Under the pieces are notes generated by a model. The model was given only the letters and a program-made list of their open reading frames with translations, had not been told where the DNA came from and made no database searches. This document shows positions 8,713 through 18,298 of a DNA stretch of 64,000 bases, piece after piece; positions within the stretch are counted from its first letter, which is position 1, and each line of letters opens with the position of its first letter. The position numbers were made by a program, and so were the translations under genes. This DNA comes from Lactococcus lactis (GTDB lineage Bacteria; Bacillota; Bacilli; Lactobacillales; Streptococcaceae), in NCBI RefSeq assembly GCF_029023865.1, contig NZ_CP118969.1:1798001-1862000 (forward strand), given 5' to 3'.

Positions 8713-10022
8713 TATTTACGTTTACGTGCAATCAAATGAACTGGTGTTCCTTCAAAAACAAAGGCTTTACGGATTTGATTTTCAAGGAAACGAAGATATG
8801 AGAAGTGCATGAGTTCTTCTTCATTGACAAAAACAACAAAAGTTGGTGGTTTAATCGCTACTTGTGTTGCATAGAAAATCTTCAAACGTTTTCCTTTGTC
8901 CGTCGGAGTTGGATTAATCGCTACAGCATCCATAACGACATCATTCAAAACAGAACTTGAAATACGTAAGTTTTGTGCATGATGAATTTCTTTAATCATA
9001 TCTGGGAGTTTATTCAGACGTTGTCCTGTCTTAGCAGATACATAAACGATTGGTGCATAATCAAGGAATTTGAACTTTGTCCGAATTTCTAATTCAAAGT
9101 TTTTCATTGTATCGTTATCTTTCTCAAGAGTATCCCATTTATTGACAACAATCAAAATTCCTTTACCAGCTTCGTGAGCAAATCCAGCGATACGCATATC
9201 ATATTCGCGAATTCCTTCCTCAGCGTTAATCACCATCAAAACGATATCTGAACGGTCAATGGCACGCATGGCACGCATGACTGAGTATTTTTCAGTATTT
9301 TCGTAAATTTTTCCTGATTTACGCATTCCGGCGGTATCAATCATGACAAATTCTTGGTCTTCAGAATCGACAAAGTGTGTGTCAATCGCATCACGAGTTG
9401 TTCCTGCAATTGGACTTGCAATTACGCGGTCTTCGCCAAGAATAGCATTAATAAGAGATGATTTCCCAACGTTTGGGCGGCCAATCAAGCTGAACTTGAT
9501 GACATTCTCATTTTCTTCTTCAATTTCATTAGGAAGATTTTGAACGATTGCATCAAGGACATCCCCTGTCCCAATCCCGTGAACGGCTGAAACAGGATAA
9601 GGATCGCCAAGTCCAAGTGAGTAGAAATCAAAGATTTCCATTCGACGTTCTGGGTTATCGACTTTATTGACAACAAGAATAACTGGTTTGTCTGTACGAT
9701 AAAGAATATTAGCAACGGCTTCATCGGCATCTGTAATACCTGTTTCTCCGTCAACAACAGCGATGATAACATCTGCTTCGGTCATGGCAATTTCAGCTTG
9801 CGCACGAATTTCAGTCATGAAAGGTTCGTCTGAAAGTTCAATCCCACCTGTATCGATGATATTGAATTTACGGGTTAACCATTCTCCTGTGGCATAGATA
9901 CGGTCACGAGTTACACCTGGAATGTCTTCGACAATTGAGATGCGTTCTCCTGCAATACGGTTGAATATCGTTGATTTTCCGACATTTGGACGGCCAACGA
10001 TGGCTACTGTAGGTAAGCTCAT
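8712..10022 (-). CDS. der: Ribosome biogenesis GTPase Der (EngA)
   Basis: Essential GTPase that acts in assembly of the 50S subunit. The 436-residue protein has the signature tandem G domains. The first P-loop is GRPNVGKST (about 9-17) with DTGG and NKVD motifs; the second is GRPNVGKSS (about 180) with DTAG and NKWD. A KH-like C-terminal domain ends in a basic tail. Both G domains look intact and the length is normal. No clear Shine-Dalgarno lies before the ATG; the upstream sequence is A-rich. It stands alone with its own terminator. Confidence 0.97.
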   Translation of the reverse strand: MSLPTVAIVGRPNVGKSTIFNRIAGERISIVEDIPGVTRDRIYATGEWLTRKFNIIDTGGIELSDEPFMTEIRAQAEIAMTEADVIIAVVDGETGITDADEAVANILYRTDKPVILVVNKVDNPERRMEIFDFYSLGLGDPYPVSAVHGIGTGDVLDAIVQNLPNEIEEENENVIKFSLIGRPNVGKSSLINAILGEDRVIASPIAGTTRDAIDTHFVDSEDQEFVMIDTAGMRKSGKIYENTEKYSVMRAMRAIDRSDIVLMVINAEEGIREYDMRIAGFAHEAGKGILIVVNKWDTLEKDNDTMKNFELEIRTKFKFLDYAPIVYVSAKTGQRLNKLPDMIKEIHHAQNLRISSSVLNDVVMDAVAINPTPTDKGKRLKIFYATQVAIKPPTFVVFVNEEELMHFSYLRFLENQIRKAFVFEGTPVHLIARKRK

Positions 10023-10128
10023 ATTTTTATTTCTTTCTTTGTTTACTTATTGGATAAAAAATTATAATAGTGAAGGAGGTTGTAATCCATAGACTATATA
10101 ATTTTAGATTTGGGTTTCGAGGTTCATT

Positions 10129-10755
10129 TTAGATAATTTCAATGCCAAACAGGCTAGTAAAAAATGGGGCTTGACTAAGACTTATCTTCATATTTTTAGC
10201 GAGTTGAGGTGTAACTTCCATGTGTTCAAATTGATTCGTAGAAAAATCAATTCCTGCAAGTGCTGTTTCCCAAAAATTTGCTGCTTCTAATTGATTTTTT
10301 AAAAGCTCCACATTCTTAAAATTACAGGCAGTAAAGAAGGTTTCTTTAGCTTCATTTTCTAAAAAGCGGACTGACTTTAAGGTAGAACCTGAAAAATTTG
10401 CATAAGTCATTAGATTTTCTGTAAACTGAAGGTCTTGTAAGTGACTTTCAGTAAAATCAGTTCCTAGCAATTTGCAGGATTTAAAGATTGAGCGATAAAT
10501 GCCAATTTTATTGAAGTTTAAATTGGAAAAATCACATTTTTCAAAAAGGCAATCTGTAAATTCACTGATCGTATTGTCAGTAAATTCAAAGGTTGTGTTT
10601 TTGAAAGAACAACCTGAAAAAATAGTTCTTTGATTGATTGTCAAAGTTTTATCTATAAATTCTGCTTGATAAATTTCTCCATCAATAAAATCTTGACTTG
10701 TGGCTACTTGATAGGTGGCTGGAAGTTTTGGTTCTAAGATTTTCTTTAATTTCAC
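10129..10755 (-). CDS. Pentapeptide-repeat protein
   Basis: I start this gene at a GTG (10755-10753) that overlaps the nitroreductase stop codon as GTGA. The longer open frame, up to 10812, would lie inside the nitroreductase gene. The 208-residue product shows repeated A(D/N)F/L-type units (CDFSNLNF, GTDFTESHL, ANFSGSTL, CNFKNVEL), the hallmark of right-handed quadrilateral beta-helix pentapeptide proteins. The repeats are imperfect, and I see no other domain, signal peptide or membrane segment. Some relatives protect gyrase, but nothing here shows that role. Translational coupling to the nitroreductase suggests co-expression. Confidence 0.8.
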   Translation of the reverse strand: MKLKKILEPKLPATYQVATSQDFIDGEIYQAEFIDKTLTINQRTIFSGCSFKNTTFEFTDNTISEFTDCLFEKCDFSNLNFNKIGIYRSIFKSCKLLGTDFTESHLQDLQFTENLMTYANFSGSTLKSVRFLENEAKETFFTACNFKNVELLKNQLEAANFWETALAGIDFSTNQFEHMEVTPQLAKNMKISLSQAPFFTSLFGIEII

Positions 10756-11474
10756 AGTAATTTTTTCGCCTTTAAATTTTCTGTTGAAGCTGAAATTTCT
10801 GGTTGGCCCCACTGGTCAACAATCCGTTCAGACCATTTGTTTAAGCGTCTATTTCCAGCATATTCTTCTTGAACTTGGTCATATTTTTCAATGGTTTCAG
10901 ACGTTTGCTTAACATATTTTTCTTTAAAAGCTGTTGCTTCCAAAGGAAGACGTGGTTTTACTTTGTTCAAACGTGCGGCTTTACCGAGTGCAATGCCAAA
11001 AATAGGATAAGTATAATCTGGCAAGTTCAAGACTTTAGAAATTTCTGAGGATTGGTCTCGAATTAAGCCAACCATCACCCCGTTGTAGCCTAAAGATTCC
11101 GCTGCAAGAAGCGCATTTTGTCCAGCTGTTGCGGCATCAACTGATGTAATCAATAAGCTTTCAATTCCTTGCGGTTGGAAATTACCTTGATGCAATTCGA
11201 CTGCCTTTTGAGCACGATTTAAATCGCCAACAAAAACTAAATATGCTGCACAATTTTTGATTGATTTTTGTGGTTGAAATTCATAAATCGCATCTTTTTG
11301 AGCTTGTGATTCTACAACAATCACAGAATATGATTGGAAATTTTTCCATGTTGATGCCATTTGAGCAGCTTTTAAGATTTTTTCCAAATCTTTAGGCTCA
11401 ATTGCTTCTTCTGTAAAATTTCTGACCGAAGTGTGATTCATCATTAAATCAATCGTTTCATTTGTTTCAGTCAT
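10752..11474 (-). CDS. NAD(P)H-dependent nitroreductase family flavoprotein
   Basis: FMN-dependent reductase, 240 aa. The N-terminal half has the family's SVRNFTEEAI pattern (R binds FMN phosphate) and a QMASTWKNFQSYSVIVV segment. The centre has the AAESLGYNGVMVG region, and a C-terminal part of about 60 residues resembles NfsA/FRP-type members. The physiological substrate cannot be read from the sequence. The start overlaps the end of dnaI by 8 nt and the stop overlaps the pentapeptide gene, so it sits in the nrdR-dnaB-dnaI transcription unit or is read through from it. Confidence 0.85.
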   Translation of the reverse strand: MTETNETIDLMMNHTSVRNFTEEAIEPKDLEKILKAAQMASTWKNFQSYSVIVVESQAQKDAIYEFQPQKSIKNCAAYLVFVGDLNRAQKAVELHQGNFQPQGIESLLITSVDAATAGQNALLAAESLGYNGVMVGLIRDQSSEISKVLNLPDYTYPIFGIALGKAARLNKVKPRLPLEATAFKEKYVKQTSETIEKYDQVQEEYAGNRRLNKWSERIVDQWGQPEISASTENLKAKKLL

Positions 11475-12348
11475 GACGTCTATTCGTCCCCTCTAATCGC
11501 ATTTCTTCTGCCAAATATTTCACGCGTTCCATAACACGTTTTGCTGGCCAAATTTCATCAGCTCGCTTGGTTTCGGCTAAATGCTGTTCTAATTCTTCCA
11601 TTCTTAAATTTGAAGTGAAGAAAGTCGGGAGATTTTCTTGCATGCGATGTTGTAAAATGACTTGTAAAATACTGTCACGAACCCAAGCGTTGTTTTGCTC
11701 TGCCCCAATATCATCCAAAACTAAAACTTGGCTGGCTTTTATTTCATTGACCCAGACTTTGGCATTGTCAAAATCTAAATCAGAAATGAAAGTGGGATAA
11801 TGAAGTAAAGTTGTTGAAATTCCTTTTTTGGCTAATTCGTTTGCCATTGCCGCAAGCATGAAAGATTTCCCAACACCAAAATCTCCATAAAGATAAAGTC
11901 CTTTTTTCTTGGGAAAATTAGTAATAAAATCAACTAGGGCTTGGTATGGTTTGATTCTTTGAACATCATCAAGGGCAATATCTGCCAAAGTGACTTGTTT
12001 TAAATCTTTTGGAAGTCCAATAATATTCACACGTCGCAAAAGGTTTTGAGCTGCTTGTTGCTGCGCCAATTCATTTGTCGTTTGATATGAAACATCAGCA
12101 TAGCCGTGATTCATGATTAAAACAGGTTCATAACCATCAGCTGCCCGTTTTTCACCTTTTTCAAATTTTTCATGCTCACGAACGTATTCATAAAACTTGG
12201 AGTAAGAGCGTTGAATTTCGTCAGAAGTCATTTGATGTTGGGCAATAAAAGCTTGCACATCAGCATTTTTTAATACTTCTGCGACTAATTTTTCAAAATT
12301 TTCACGGATGTCTTGACGTTTCCCTAAGATGTCTCCGATAGATTCCAT
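11467..12348 (-). CDS. dnaI: Primosomal protein DnaI (helicase loader)
   Basis: AAA+ ATPase that loads the replicative helicase onto DNA. The 293-residue protein has an N-terminal helicase-binding region (about 1-110), then a Walker A motif YGDFGVGKS (about 170) and Walker B VLVLDDIGAEQ, with sensor residues in the TSNL segment. The stop and the next start overlap. The gene directly follows dnaB, whose product it works with during initiation and restart. The order nrdR-dnaB-dnaI is common in streptococci. Confidence 0.95.
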   Translation of the reverse strand: MESIGDILGKRQDIRENFEKLVAEVLKNADVQAFIAQHQMTSDEIQRSYSKFYEYVREHEKFEKGEKRAADGYEPVLIMNHGYADVSYQTTNELAQQQAAQNLLRRVNIIGLPKDLKQVTLADIALDDVQRIKPYQALVDFITNFPKKKGLYLYGDFGVGKSFMLAAMANELAKKGISTTLLHYPTFISDLDFDNAKVWVNEIKASQVLVLDDIGAEQNNAWVRDSILQVILQHRMQENLPTFFTSNLRMEELEQHLAETKRADEIWPAKRVMERVKYLAEEMRLEGTNRRHD

Positions 12349-13523
12349 TAATTTTGCTCTCCTTTCAGTTTTTTGAGAGAGTCAAGCCTTATTTTCTCAA
12401 GTTTTGCAAGTTCTTCTTGGCTTGTCTTATTTTCATAATCTGGATTTGACCATTTTGGTGCTTCTTTTTTGATTTTCATTGGTCGTTTTTCTGCTCCAGT
12501 TTTTGCTTTAGCAGCAGCTAATTCTTCTCGTTCCAAAATTCGTTTTACCGCTGTTTCAGCTGTAAATACTTCATTTCTCATCCAGTCGTTGGCTAATGCA
12601 TTTACAAAATTTGGATTTAACGACGCATTTTTTTGCTGTACTAAAACATAGTGAATCAAAATATTTTGGACTTCTGCTGGCAAATTTTGGCGACTTAAAT
12701 TAGTTAAAAGCTTATGTTCTTCCGAACTGACAAATCCTCCAGCTTGCGCTTTTATCTGTCGGATGAAATCATCTGGTTCATGAGATTTACTGATGACAAT
12801 CAAATCGGCAAATGCTTTAGGAAAAGCTGAAAGTGCTGGTTGCGGTTGGCTAGCTCCTGAAAGACTTCTCATCAAATTATTCATGTTCAAAGTTTTATCA
12901 GCATTGGCTGTTTTTTCTGCTTGCTTGAATAATTCGTACCAATTGAGTTCAAATTTTTCTGCTAGTGAATAGAGCGTTAAGGAGTCTTGATTTTCATTGT
13001 TTAAATGATAGCCTTGACGTTCCATAATACTTTTAAAGGCCCCCATTTCAAAACGTTCATTTGTATTTGAAGGGTTTTGTTGAGCTTGTGAGTCAAAACT
13101 AACTTTATAAACTTCATGAAATTTCTTGGAAATTTCTTTTCCTTTTGGTTCCATTCTTTTAGCTAAAGCAGCTACTCGATTTTCACCAATTCTTGAAATC
13201 AAAAGTTGTCTATAAAAATCATCTGCAAGGAAATTTTCAAAATTTAGCGGACTTTTTACTTCAAAATAAAGACTGGTATGATCATCATAAACACGAACTA
13301 ATGATAAGCCAGATAATTTATCTAATGCTTCAATAAAAGGATTGAGGCCGAGATTTAGATATTCCAAAAAGTGAGAAATTCTTCCAGTAGAGAAGCTTAG
13401 CATTAACTGATAAAGCGCAAAGGCATCCGTGCCAATGATTGGTAAATAGAGCAGACGAAAAGCCTCAGCGTCAAAGCTGGTCTTTCCTCGATTAAGCATT
13501 GTAAATGAATCTCCCGCTCTCAT
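12348..13523 (-). CDS. dnaB: Replication initiation and membrane attachment protein DnaB
   Basis: Low-GC Gram-positive helicase-loading protein, not the helicase itself. I choose the ATG at 13523 because GAGG lies 6 nt upstream; the open frame could start at a GTG at 13535, but that would absorb the ribosome site. The product is 391 aa with DnaB/DnaD-like winged-helix regions (DAEAFRLLYLPIIGTDAFALYQ near the N-terminus) and a C-terminal DDBH2-type segment around LALANDWM-like residues, ending in a basic tail. The last base overlaps the first base of dnaI. Upstream lies a 72-bp tandem repeat that separates it from nrdR. Confidence 0.92.
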   Translation of the reverse strand: MRAGDSFTMLNRGKTSFDAEAFRLLYLPIIGTDAFALYQLMLSFSTGRISHFLEYLNLGLNPFIEALDKLSGLSLVRVYDDHTSLYFEVKSPLNFENFLADDFYRQLLISRIGENRVAALAKRMEPKGKEISKKFHEVYKVSFDSQAQQNPSNTNERFEMGAFKSIMERQGYHLNNENQDSLTLYSLAEKFELNWYELFKQAEKTANADKTLNMNNLMRSLSGASQPQPALSAFPKAFADLIVISKSHEPDDFIRQIKAQAGGFVSSEEHKLLTNLSRQNLPAEVQNILIHYVLVQQKNASLNPNFVNALANDWMRNEVFTAETAVKRILEREELAAAKAKTGAEKRPMKIKKEAPKWSNPDYENKTSQEELAKLEKIRLDSLKKLKGEQN

Positions 13524-13535
13524 TTTTTTCCTCAC

Positions 13536-13838
13536 TTTTTACTGACAGAAAGTTCAGCAAGCTGATCTTTCTTTTATTTGCCGATAAAATGCTCCTTATT
13601 CAGTCACTTTTTACTGACAGAAAGTTCAGCAAGCTGATCTTTCTTTTATCTGCCGATAAAATGTTCCTTATTCAGTCACTTTTTACTGACAGAAAGTTCA
13701 GCGAGCTGATCTTTCTTTTATTTGCCGATAAAATGCTCCCTATTCAGTCGCTTTTTACTGACAGAAAGTTCAGCGAGCTGATCTTTCTTTTATCTGCCGA
13801 TAAAATGCTCCCTATTCAGTCGCTTTTTACTGACGGAT
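13536..13838. repeat. 72-bp tandem repeat, four copies plus a partial one, each with a hairpin
   Basis: The motif ACTGACAG recurs at 13541, 13613, 13685, 13757 and (partly) 13829, exactly 72 bp apart. Each unit contains an inverted repeat GAAAG(T)TCAGC-AA-GCTGA(T)CTTTC, then a T-rich segment with GCCGATAAAATG. Copies differ at only a few positions (for example TTTGCC versus TCTGCC, GCAAG versus GCGAG). It fills the gap between nrdR and dnaB. Since 72 is a multiple of three, a spurious repetitive open frame runs through it on the plus strand. It may attenuate or process the nrdR-dnaB transcript; that is inference. Confidence 0.9.
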
Positions 13839-14285
13839 TTATTTTTTGGTAATATTTTTAAGGAGCTCTTCTAATTCACTGACATCTTTGAATGAACGAT
13901 AGACGCTGGCAAATCTGATATAGGTGATATCATCCAATTCAGCTAATTCTTGCATCACAAATTCACCAATGACATCTGATTCAACTTCATTACTGTCTAG
14001 TTGACGGATTTTTCTTTCAACATTTGCAACTGTTGTTTCAATATCTTCACTTGATACTGGGCGTTTGTATGCTGAACGAACTAAACCACGAACAATTTTT
14101 TCACGATTAAAGGGTTCACGTTTGTCATCTTTTTTGATGACTAAAAGGGGCATTTCTTCGATACGTTCAAAGGTTGTGAAGCGAAAACCACATGATTCAC
14201 AAACACGACGACGGCGAATAGCATCTTCGGCTTGTCTTGAATCAACAACTTTTGATTCTTCAGAAGAACACTTTGGACATCTCAT
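13839..14285 (-). CDS. nrdR: Transcriptional repressor NrdR
   Basis: ATP/dATP-sensing repressor of ribonucleotide reductase genes, 148 aa. It has the N-terminal zinc ribbon [17 protein letters not shown]...[10 protein letters not shown] with all four cysteines, followed by the ATP-cone ([18 protein letters not shown]). Length and both domains are normal. It would recognise NrdR boxes elsewhere; I saw none in this window. It is followed by the tandem repeat and then dnaB-dnaI, linking dNTP control and replication. Confidence 0.97.
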   Translation of the reverse strand: MRCPKCSSEESKVVDSRQAEDAIRRRRVCESCGFRFTTFERIEEMPLLVIKKDDKREPFNREKIVRGLVRSAYKRPVSSEDIETTVANVERKIRQLDSNEVESDVIGEFVMQELAELDDITYIRFASVYRSFKDVSELEELLKNITKK

Positions 14286-14322
14286 TTTATTCTCCTTAAT
14301 AGATAATAAATTCTTATTAATT

Positions 14323-14366
14323 TTACTGACAGAAAATTGGTTTAGACTTTCTTATTCTGTCAGTAA
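14323..14366. repeat. Inverted pair of the TTACTGACAGAA motif between trmB and nrdR
   Basis: TTACTGACAGAA (14323-14334) and its exact complement TTCTGTCAGTAA (14355-14366) form a 12-bp stem with a 20-nt loop. No clear T-run follows on the minus strand, so it is a hairpin rather than a standard terminator. It belongs to the motif family seen throughout the window. Confidence 0.7.
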
Positions 14367-14403
14367 TTTTTTTCATTAGTTTTAATGACAGAAAGCAACT
14401 TAT

Positions 14404-15057
14404 TTACTTCTTAGGCAAAAATTTTGCTTCTAATCTATAAATTACTTGACCTTTTTGTGAGAATTTTTGCTCATACTCGGTCATTACATTTTGAGGTGCA
14501 AATTCTTCGTCTTGGTGTAAATCTAACCAAACTTTTTTAAGTTCCATGCCATAGTTAGCTAAAGAAACTAAAGAATATTCAAACAATCCACGATTATCAG
14601 TTTTGAAATGAATTTCACCTTCAGGACGTAAAATCTTTTCATAAGTTGCAAGAAAAGATTTATAAGTCAAACGACGTTTTTCATGACGTCCTTTTGGCCA
14701 AGGGTCAGAAAAGTTCAAATAGACTTGGTCAATTTCACCATCAGCAAAATATTCACTCAAAGCAGCTCCATCAACAAGCATCATTTGTACGTTTGGCAAA
14801 TCTGCTTCAATTACTTTATCTAAAGCATAAGATAAAACTGATAATTGCATATCAATTGCAATGTAATTTATTTCTGGATGAAGAGCTGCCATTCCTGTGA
14901 TGAAAGCTCCTTTTCCACAACCCACTTCAATATGAATCGGATGATCATTTCCAAAACGTTCTGACCAACGTCCTTTAAAGTCCGCTGGATTTTCAACTAC
15001 GATATGTGCGTTTTCAGCAAGCATTTCGCCTGCCCCTTTACGATTTCTGACGCGCAA
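14404..15057 (-). CDS. trmB: tRNA (guanine-N7-)-methyltransferase
   Basis: SAM-dependent enzyme that methylates G46 of tRNA, 217 aa. It shows the TrmB basic start MRVRNRKGA, the SAM-binding motif [16 protein letters not shown], the segment [18 protein letters not shown] with the family's DPWPK(R/K)RH signature, and the C-terminal [12 protein letters not shown]. The length is normal. It follows ccrZ on the same strand, the arrangement found in streptococci. Confidence 0.96.
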   Translation of the reverse strand: MRVRNRKGAGEMLAENAHIVVENPADFKGRWSERFGNDHPIHIEVGCGKGAFITGMAALHPEINYIAIDMQLSVLSYALDKVIEADLPNVQMMLVDGAALSEYFADGEIDQVYLNFSDPWPKGRHEKRRLTYKSFLATYEKILRPEGEIHFKTDNRGLFEYSLVSLANYGMELKKVWLDLHQDEEFAPQNVMTEYEQKFSQKGQVIYRLEAKFLPKK

Positions 15058-15143
15058 TTTTTACCTCAATTTTTTAATTTTTGATAGAAAATCAGCAAAA
15101 GTGATCTTCTATTTCTTTATTTTTATTATTCAATTATAAGCCA

Positions 15144-15177
15144 AAAAATAGGAAGGTCCAAACCCTAGCCTATTTTT
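15144..15177 (-). terminator. Terminator downstream of ccrZ
   Basis: Stem AAAAATAGG (15144-15152) and CCTATTTTT (15169-15177), immediately after the ccrZ stop codon. This gives trmB its own transcript or limits read-through. Confidence 0.75.
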
Positions 15178-15178
15178 A

Positions 15179-15952
15179 CTAAAATAATTCACAAAATTTA
15201 CGAAGTCCCAAGATTTCTTGATTCACTTCTTTCATTTTTCCTCTAGAAAGATATTCAGAGATTTGGCGAAGAAAAGAAAGTTTTCCATACCAAGCCACTT
15301 TATCCATAATATCTGAACGAGGTCTAACACCAGATGTCATCAACCACAAAGACCAGTTATTTGGTTTAATATAATGTGATAAAACATGTGCCATATCAAC
15401 CATTGAATCTGATAAAAAGACGGTATCCCAATCTACTAAATAAATTTTTCCTGAATTATCATCCACTAACCAATTTTTATGATTGACATCGCCATGAACG
15501 ACTACGACCTCTTCATTTTTGATTTCGGGAACTTGTTGACGCATTTCTTCAATGATTCCTGACAAAAAATGATTTGTTCGTAAAGCCTCAGTATTTTGGA
15601 CACAATCCTCTAATAATTGTTCAGGAAGAATAATTTGACTTCCCAACTTCTTATAAGATTCAACCAATTTTTTTGAGTCATGCAAATGTGCTAAAATATG
15701 ATTAATTTGGCGGTCTTCCATATCCTCAGGACTTAGTGTATGACCGTCAATCCAAGGTTGAGCAGATAAGGTATCGCCTTCAGCCGTACGTTTTGTCCAT
15801 AAGACTTTTGGCGTGATTCCCTCAAGATAAATACTCGGCAAAAATGGACTGCCGTTTTTTTTAATAAAAACGCGTTCCTGATCACTTTTCCCAAAAAATG
15901 CATTGCCAGAGCCACCTTTAACAGGCGTCATATCCCAATCGGCTTTCATCAT
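15179..15952 (-). CDS. ccrZ: Phosphotransferase-fold cell-cycle regulator CcrZ (YtmP family)
   Basis: Choline/aminoglycoside-kinase-like protein, 257 aa. The kinase fold is visible: VKGGSGNAFFGK near the N-terminus, the catalytic loop VVHGDVNHKNWLV, and IYLVDWDTV with the metal-binding Asp. The position just upstream of trmB on the same strand matches streptococcal ccrZ, whose product works with FtsZ and DnaA in timing chromosome replication. That function is known for the pneumococcal protein and inferred here. The substrate is unknown. A GGAGG-rich ribosome site precedes two adjacent ATG codons. Confidence 0.85.
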   Translation of the reverse strand: MMKADWDMTPVKGGSGNAFFGKSDQERVFIKKNGSPFLPSIYLEGITPKVLWTKRTAEGDTLSAQPWIDGHTLSPEDMEDRQINHILAHLHDSKKLVESYKKLGSQIILPEQLLEDCVQNTEALRTNHFLSGIIEEMRQQVPEIKNEEVVVVHGDVNHKNWLVDDNSGKIYLVDWDTVFLSDSMVDMAHVLSHYIKPNNWSLWLMTSGVRPRSDIMDKVAWYGKLSFLRQISEYLSRGKMKEVNQEILGLRKFCELF

Positions 15953-16020
15953 CCTTATCTCCTCCTTTCCTTTAAAAATCTATTAATCATTATTTGAACC
16001 ATTTACTTTATTCCTCAAAC

Positions 16021-16278
16021 TTATGCGTTTGGATAGTGAATTAAAATAGTTTGAGTCAAAATGTCAGCATATTGATATGACTCAGTTGTTTTAGGACCAC
16101 GAGCCGGAATATTTTCAATAATGAAATGTGTTGCATAGGCTTCAATCAAGTTCACTTTATGACGATTTTCGCGTTTACGACCAAATTGTGAAGTAATTTC
16201 AATCGTTTCACCCAAGTGTGCTTGAACTTTTTCACGAATGTCAACGATTTTTCCTATTTCTTGATTTTGGTTATCCAT
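16021..16278 (-). CDS. veg: Veg-like protein (DUF1021)
   Basis: Small 85-residue protein similar to Bacillus Veg. The shared features are an N-terminal VDIREKVQAHLGETIEIT segment, a basic GRKRENRHKV stretch, and the C-terminal SYQYADILTQTILI block typical of the family. I start it at the ATG at 16278, which has GGAGG 6 nt upstream; a TTG four codons earlier would swallow that site. Veg is linked to biofilm formation in Bacillus, but its molecular role is unclear. It is probably monocistronic. Confidence 0.82.
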   Translation of the reverse strand: MDNQNQEIGKIVDIREKVQAHLGETIEITSQFGRKRENRHKVNLIEAYATHFIIENIPARGPKTTESYQYADILTQTILIHYPNA

Positions 16279-16472
16279 TTTTTCCTCCAAATAAGACGTA
16301 AAAGTCGGATTTCTCCGAACGCTTACCTTATAAATCTAATTTTATCCTTGATTATATCTCTCTTTTTTGATTAAAAGAATCAAATTTTATAATGTATTCT
16401 TTATCGTTCATTTTTATTAATAAAGAGAATTAGACAATTACTCATATTATAACACGAATTAGTCAAAAAAAT

Positions 16473-17840
16473 CTAGTCGCCATATCGGTTATCAATACTT
16501 GCGAATTTATTATGCTCTTTAATAAAGAGTAATTCGACTGTTCCACGGCTTCCTGAACGGTTTTTTTCAATAATAACTTCAACTTTATTATCTTCCAGAA
16601 TCTCTTCACCGTCTTCATCTTCACCAGTTCCACGTTCATAATAGTCATCTCGATAAAGAAATGCGACAATATCGGCATCTTGCTCGATTGACCCAGATTC
16701 ACGGATATCAGACAAAACTGGTCGTTTATCTTGACGTTGTTCCACTCCACGTGAGAGCTGTGAAAGGGCAATAACAGGAACTTTTAATTCTTTAGCTAAA
16801 ATTTTTAACTGACGAGAAATTTCAGAAACTTCTTGTTGACGATTTTCTCGACCAGTTCCAGAAATCAATTGTAAGTAGTCAATAACAATCAAACCAAGAT
16901 TTCCTGTTTCTTGGGCTAATTTTCTTGAACGCGCCCGAATTTCAGAAATCTTTATCCCTGGTGTGTCATCAATATAAATACTTGCTCTTGATAAAGTCCC
17001 TGTTGCCATGAAATAATCATTCCATTCTTGGTCATTTAATTGTCCAGTACGTAAGCTGTGTGAATCAATTGAACCTTCGGCAGCAATCATCCGGCTGACA
17101 AGACTTTCTGCCCCCATTTCAAGAGAGAAAATTGCAACGGTCCGGTCTTGCTTTGTCCCAATATTTTGAGCAATATTTAAGGCAAAAGCTGTTTTACCAA
17201 CCGCTGGACGAGCCGCAAGAATAATCAATTCTTCTTCATGAAGACCTGTTGTCATGTTATCTAAAGCGGGATAACCTGTTGCGATACCTGTAATATTAGA
17301 CTTTTGTTGAGCTTTTTGCTCAAGGTCATCCATATGAATCGCTAGGACATCAGAAATTTTCTTAAAGCCATTTGTATTACGTCCTTGTTGGACGTCAATT
17401 AAACTTTTTTCTGCTTGAGCTAAAATATCGTCCGCTGGTGAATCTTGTTCATAAGCTTTTTCGACTGATTCAGTTAGACGATTTATCAGTTGACGGAGTA
17501 ATGATTTTTCAGCAACAATCTTGGCATAATAGGCCGCATTTGCTGCGGTGGGGGTTGCGGTGGCAAGTTCTGCAATATAAGCAATCCCCCCAATTGCCTC
17601 CAGCTCCCCTTGATTTTCAAGATGTGAACGAATGGTTAAGACGTCAATTGCTTCACGAGCATCAGATAATTTTTCCATTGTCCGAAAAATTATCTTATGA
17701 GCATTTTTATAGAAATCATCTGAACTTAAAAATTCTTTAATTTCGACTAAGCGTTCGCTATCTAAAAAAACAGCCCCAAGAACGGCCTGCTCAGCGGCTA
17801 GGTCTTGAGGCGGGGCTTTTATTAAATCAATTTCGGGCAT
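16473..17840 (-). CDS. dnaC: Replicative DNA helicase (DnaB-type hexamer, dnaC in Firmicutes naming)
   Basis: Hexameric helicase that unwinds DNA at the fork. The 455-residue protein has the N-terminal primase-interacting domain (PPQDLAAEQAVLGAVFLD at the start) and a RecA-like domain with Walker A ARPAVGKTAFALNIA (about 212), SLEMG, the Walker B/H3 region LGLIVIDYLQLI, and a C-terminal DIRESGSIEQDAD segment. It lies 5 nt after rplI in a gdpP-rplI-dnaC unit common to streptococci. It is the partner of DnaI and DnaB encoded upstream. Confidence 0.97.
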   Translation of the reverse strand: MPEIDLIKAPPQDLAAEQAVLGAVFLDSERLVEIKEFLSSDDFYKNAHKIIFRTMEKLSDAREAIDVLTIRSHLENQGELEAIGGIAYIAELATATPTAANAAYYAKIVAEKSLLRQLINRLTESVEKAYEQDSPADDILAQAEKSLIDVQQGRNTNGFKKISDVLAIHMDDLEQKAQQKSNITGIATGYPALDNMTTGLHEEELIILAARPAVGKTAFALNIAQNIGTKQDRTVAIFSLEMGAESLVSRMIAAEGSIDSHSLRTGQLNDQEWNDYFMATGTLSRASIYIDDTPGIKISEIRARSRKLAQETGNLGLIVIDYLQLISGTGRENRQQEVSEISRQLKILAKELKVPVIALSQLSRGVEQRQDKRPVLSDIRESGSIEQDADIVAFLYRDDYYERGTGEDEDGEEILEDNKVEVIIEKNRSGSRGTVELLFIKEHNKFASIDNRYGD

Positions 17841-17845
17841 TTAGT

Positions 17846-18298
17846 TTAGGCCTCGCTAATTTTGACTTTAACCACGGCTGTCACATCACGGTGAAGTTTA
17901 ACTGGTACATCTTTTGTTCCCAAAGCTTGAATTTTGTTAATCAATTGAATTTTGCGTTTATCTAACTTGAGATTAAATTGACTTTTAAGGGCTTTTGCGA
18001 TATCTGCTTTATCTACAGCACCAAAAGTGTGACCTGTTTGTCCAACTTTCATTTTGATTTCAACAACAGTGTCTTCTTTTTCAAGAACTTCTTTAAGGGC
18101 TTTTGCTTCTGCTAAAAGTTCTGCTTCTTCTTTTTCCTTAGCTTTGGCTTGACCTTTCACTTCAGAAAGAGCAGCTGCTGTAGCAACTTTTGCCAAATTT
18201 TTCTTAATTAAAAAGTTTTGAGCATAACCTGTTGGTACTTCTTTAATTTGACCTTTTTTTCCTTGTCCTTTAACGTCTTCTAAGAATACAACTTTCAT
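17846..18298 (-). CDS. rplI: 50S ribosomal protein L9
   Basis: Ribosomal protein bL9, 150 aa. The N-terminal domain has the signature [19 protein letters not shown] and [13 protein letters not shown]; a long Ala/Glu/Lys helix (about 50-80) links it to the C-terminal rRNA-binding domain ([17 protein letters not shown]). The length is normal. Its start overlaps the gdpP stop by 4 nt (ATGA), so the two are translationally coupled. Confidence 0.98.

Noticed and set aside
13536-13838. CRISPR array
   Set aside because: The repeats are directly tandem with no variable spacers, and no cas genes are near.
13505-13852. Plus-strand open frame with a repeated 24-residue peptide
   Set aside because: It exists only because the 72-bp repeat is a multiple of three. 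It overlaps the ends of dnaB and nrdR and has no ribosome site.
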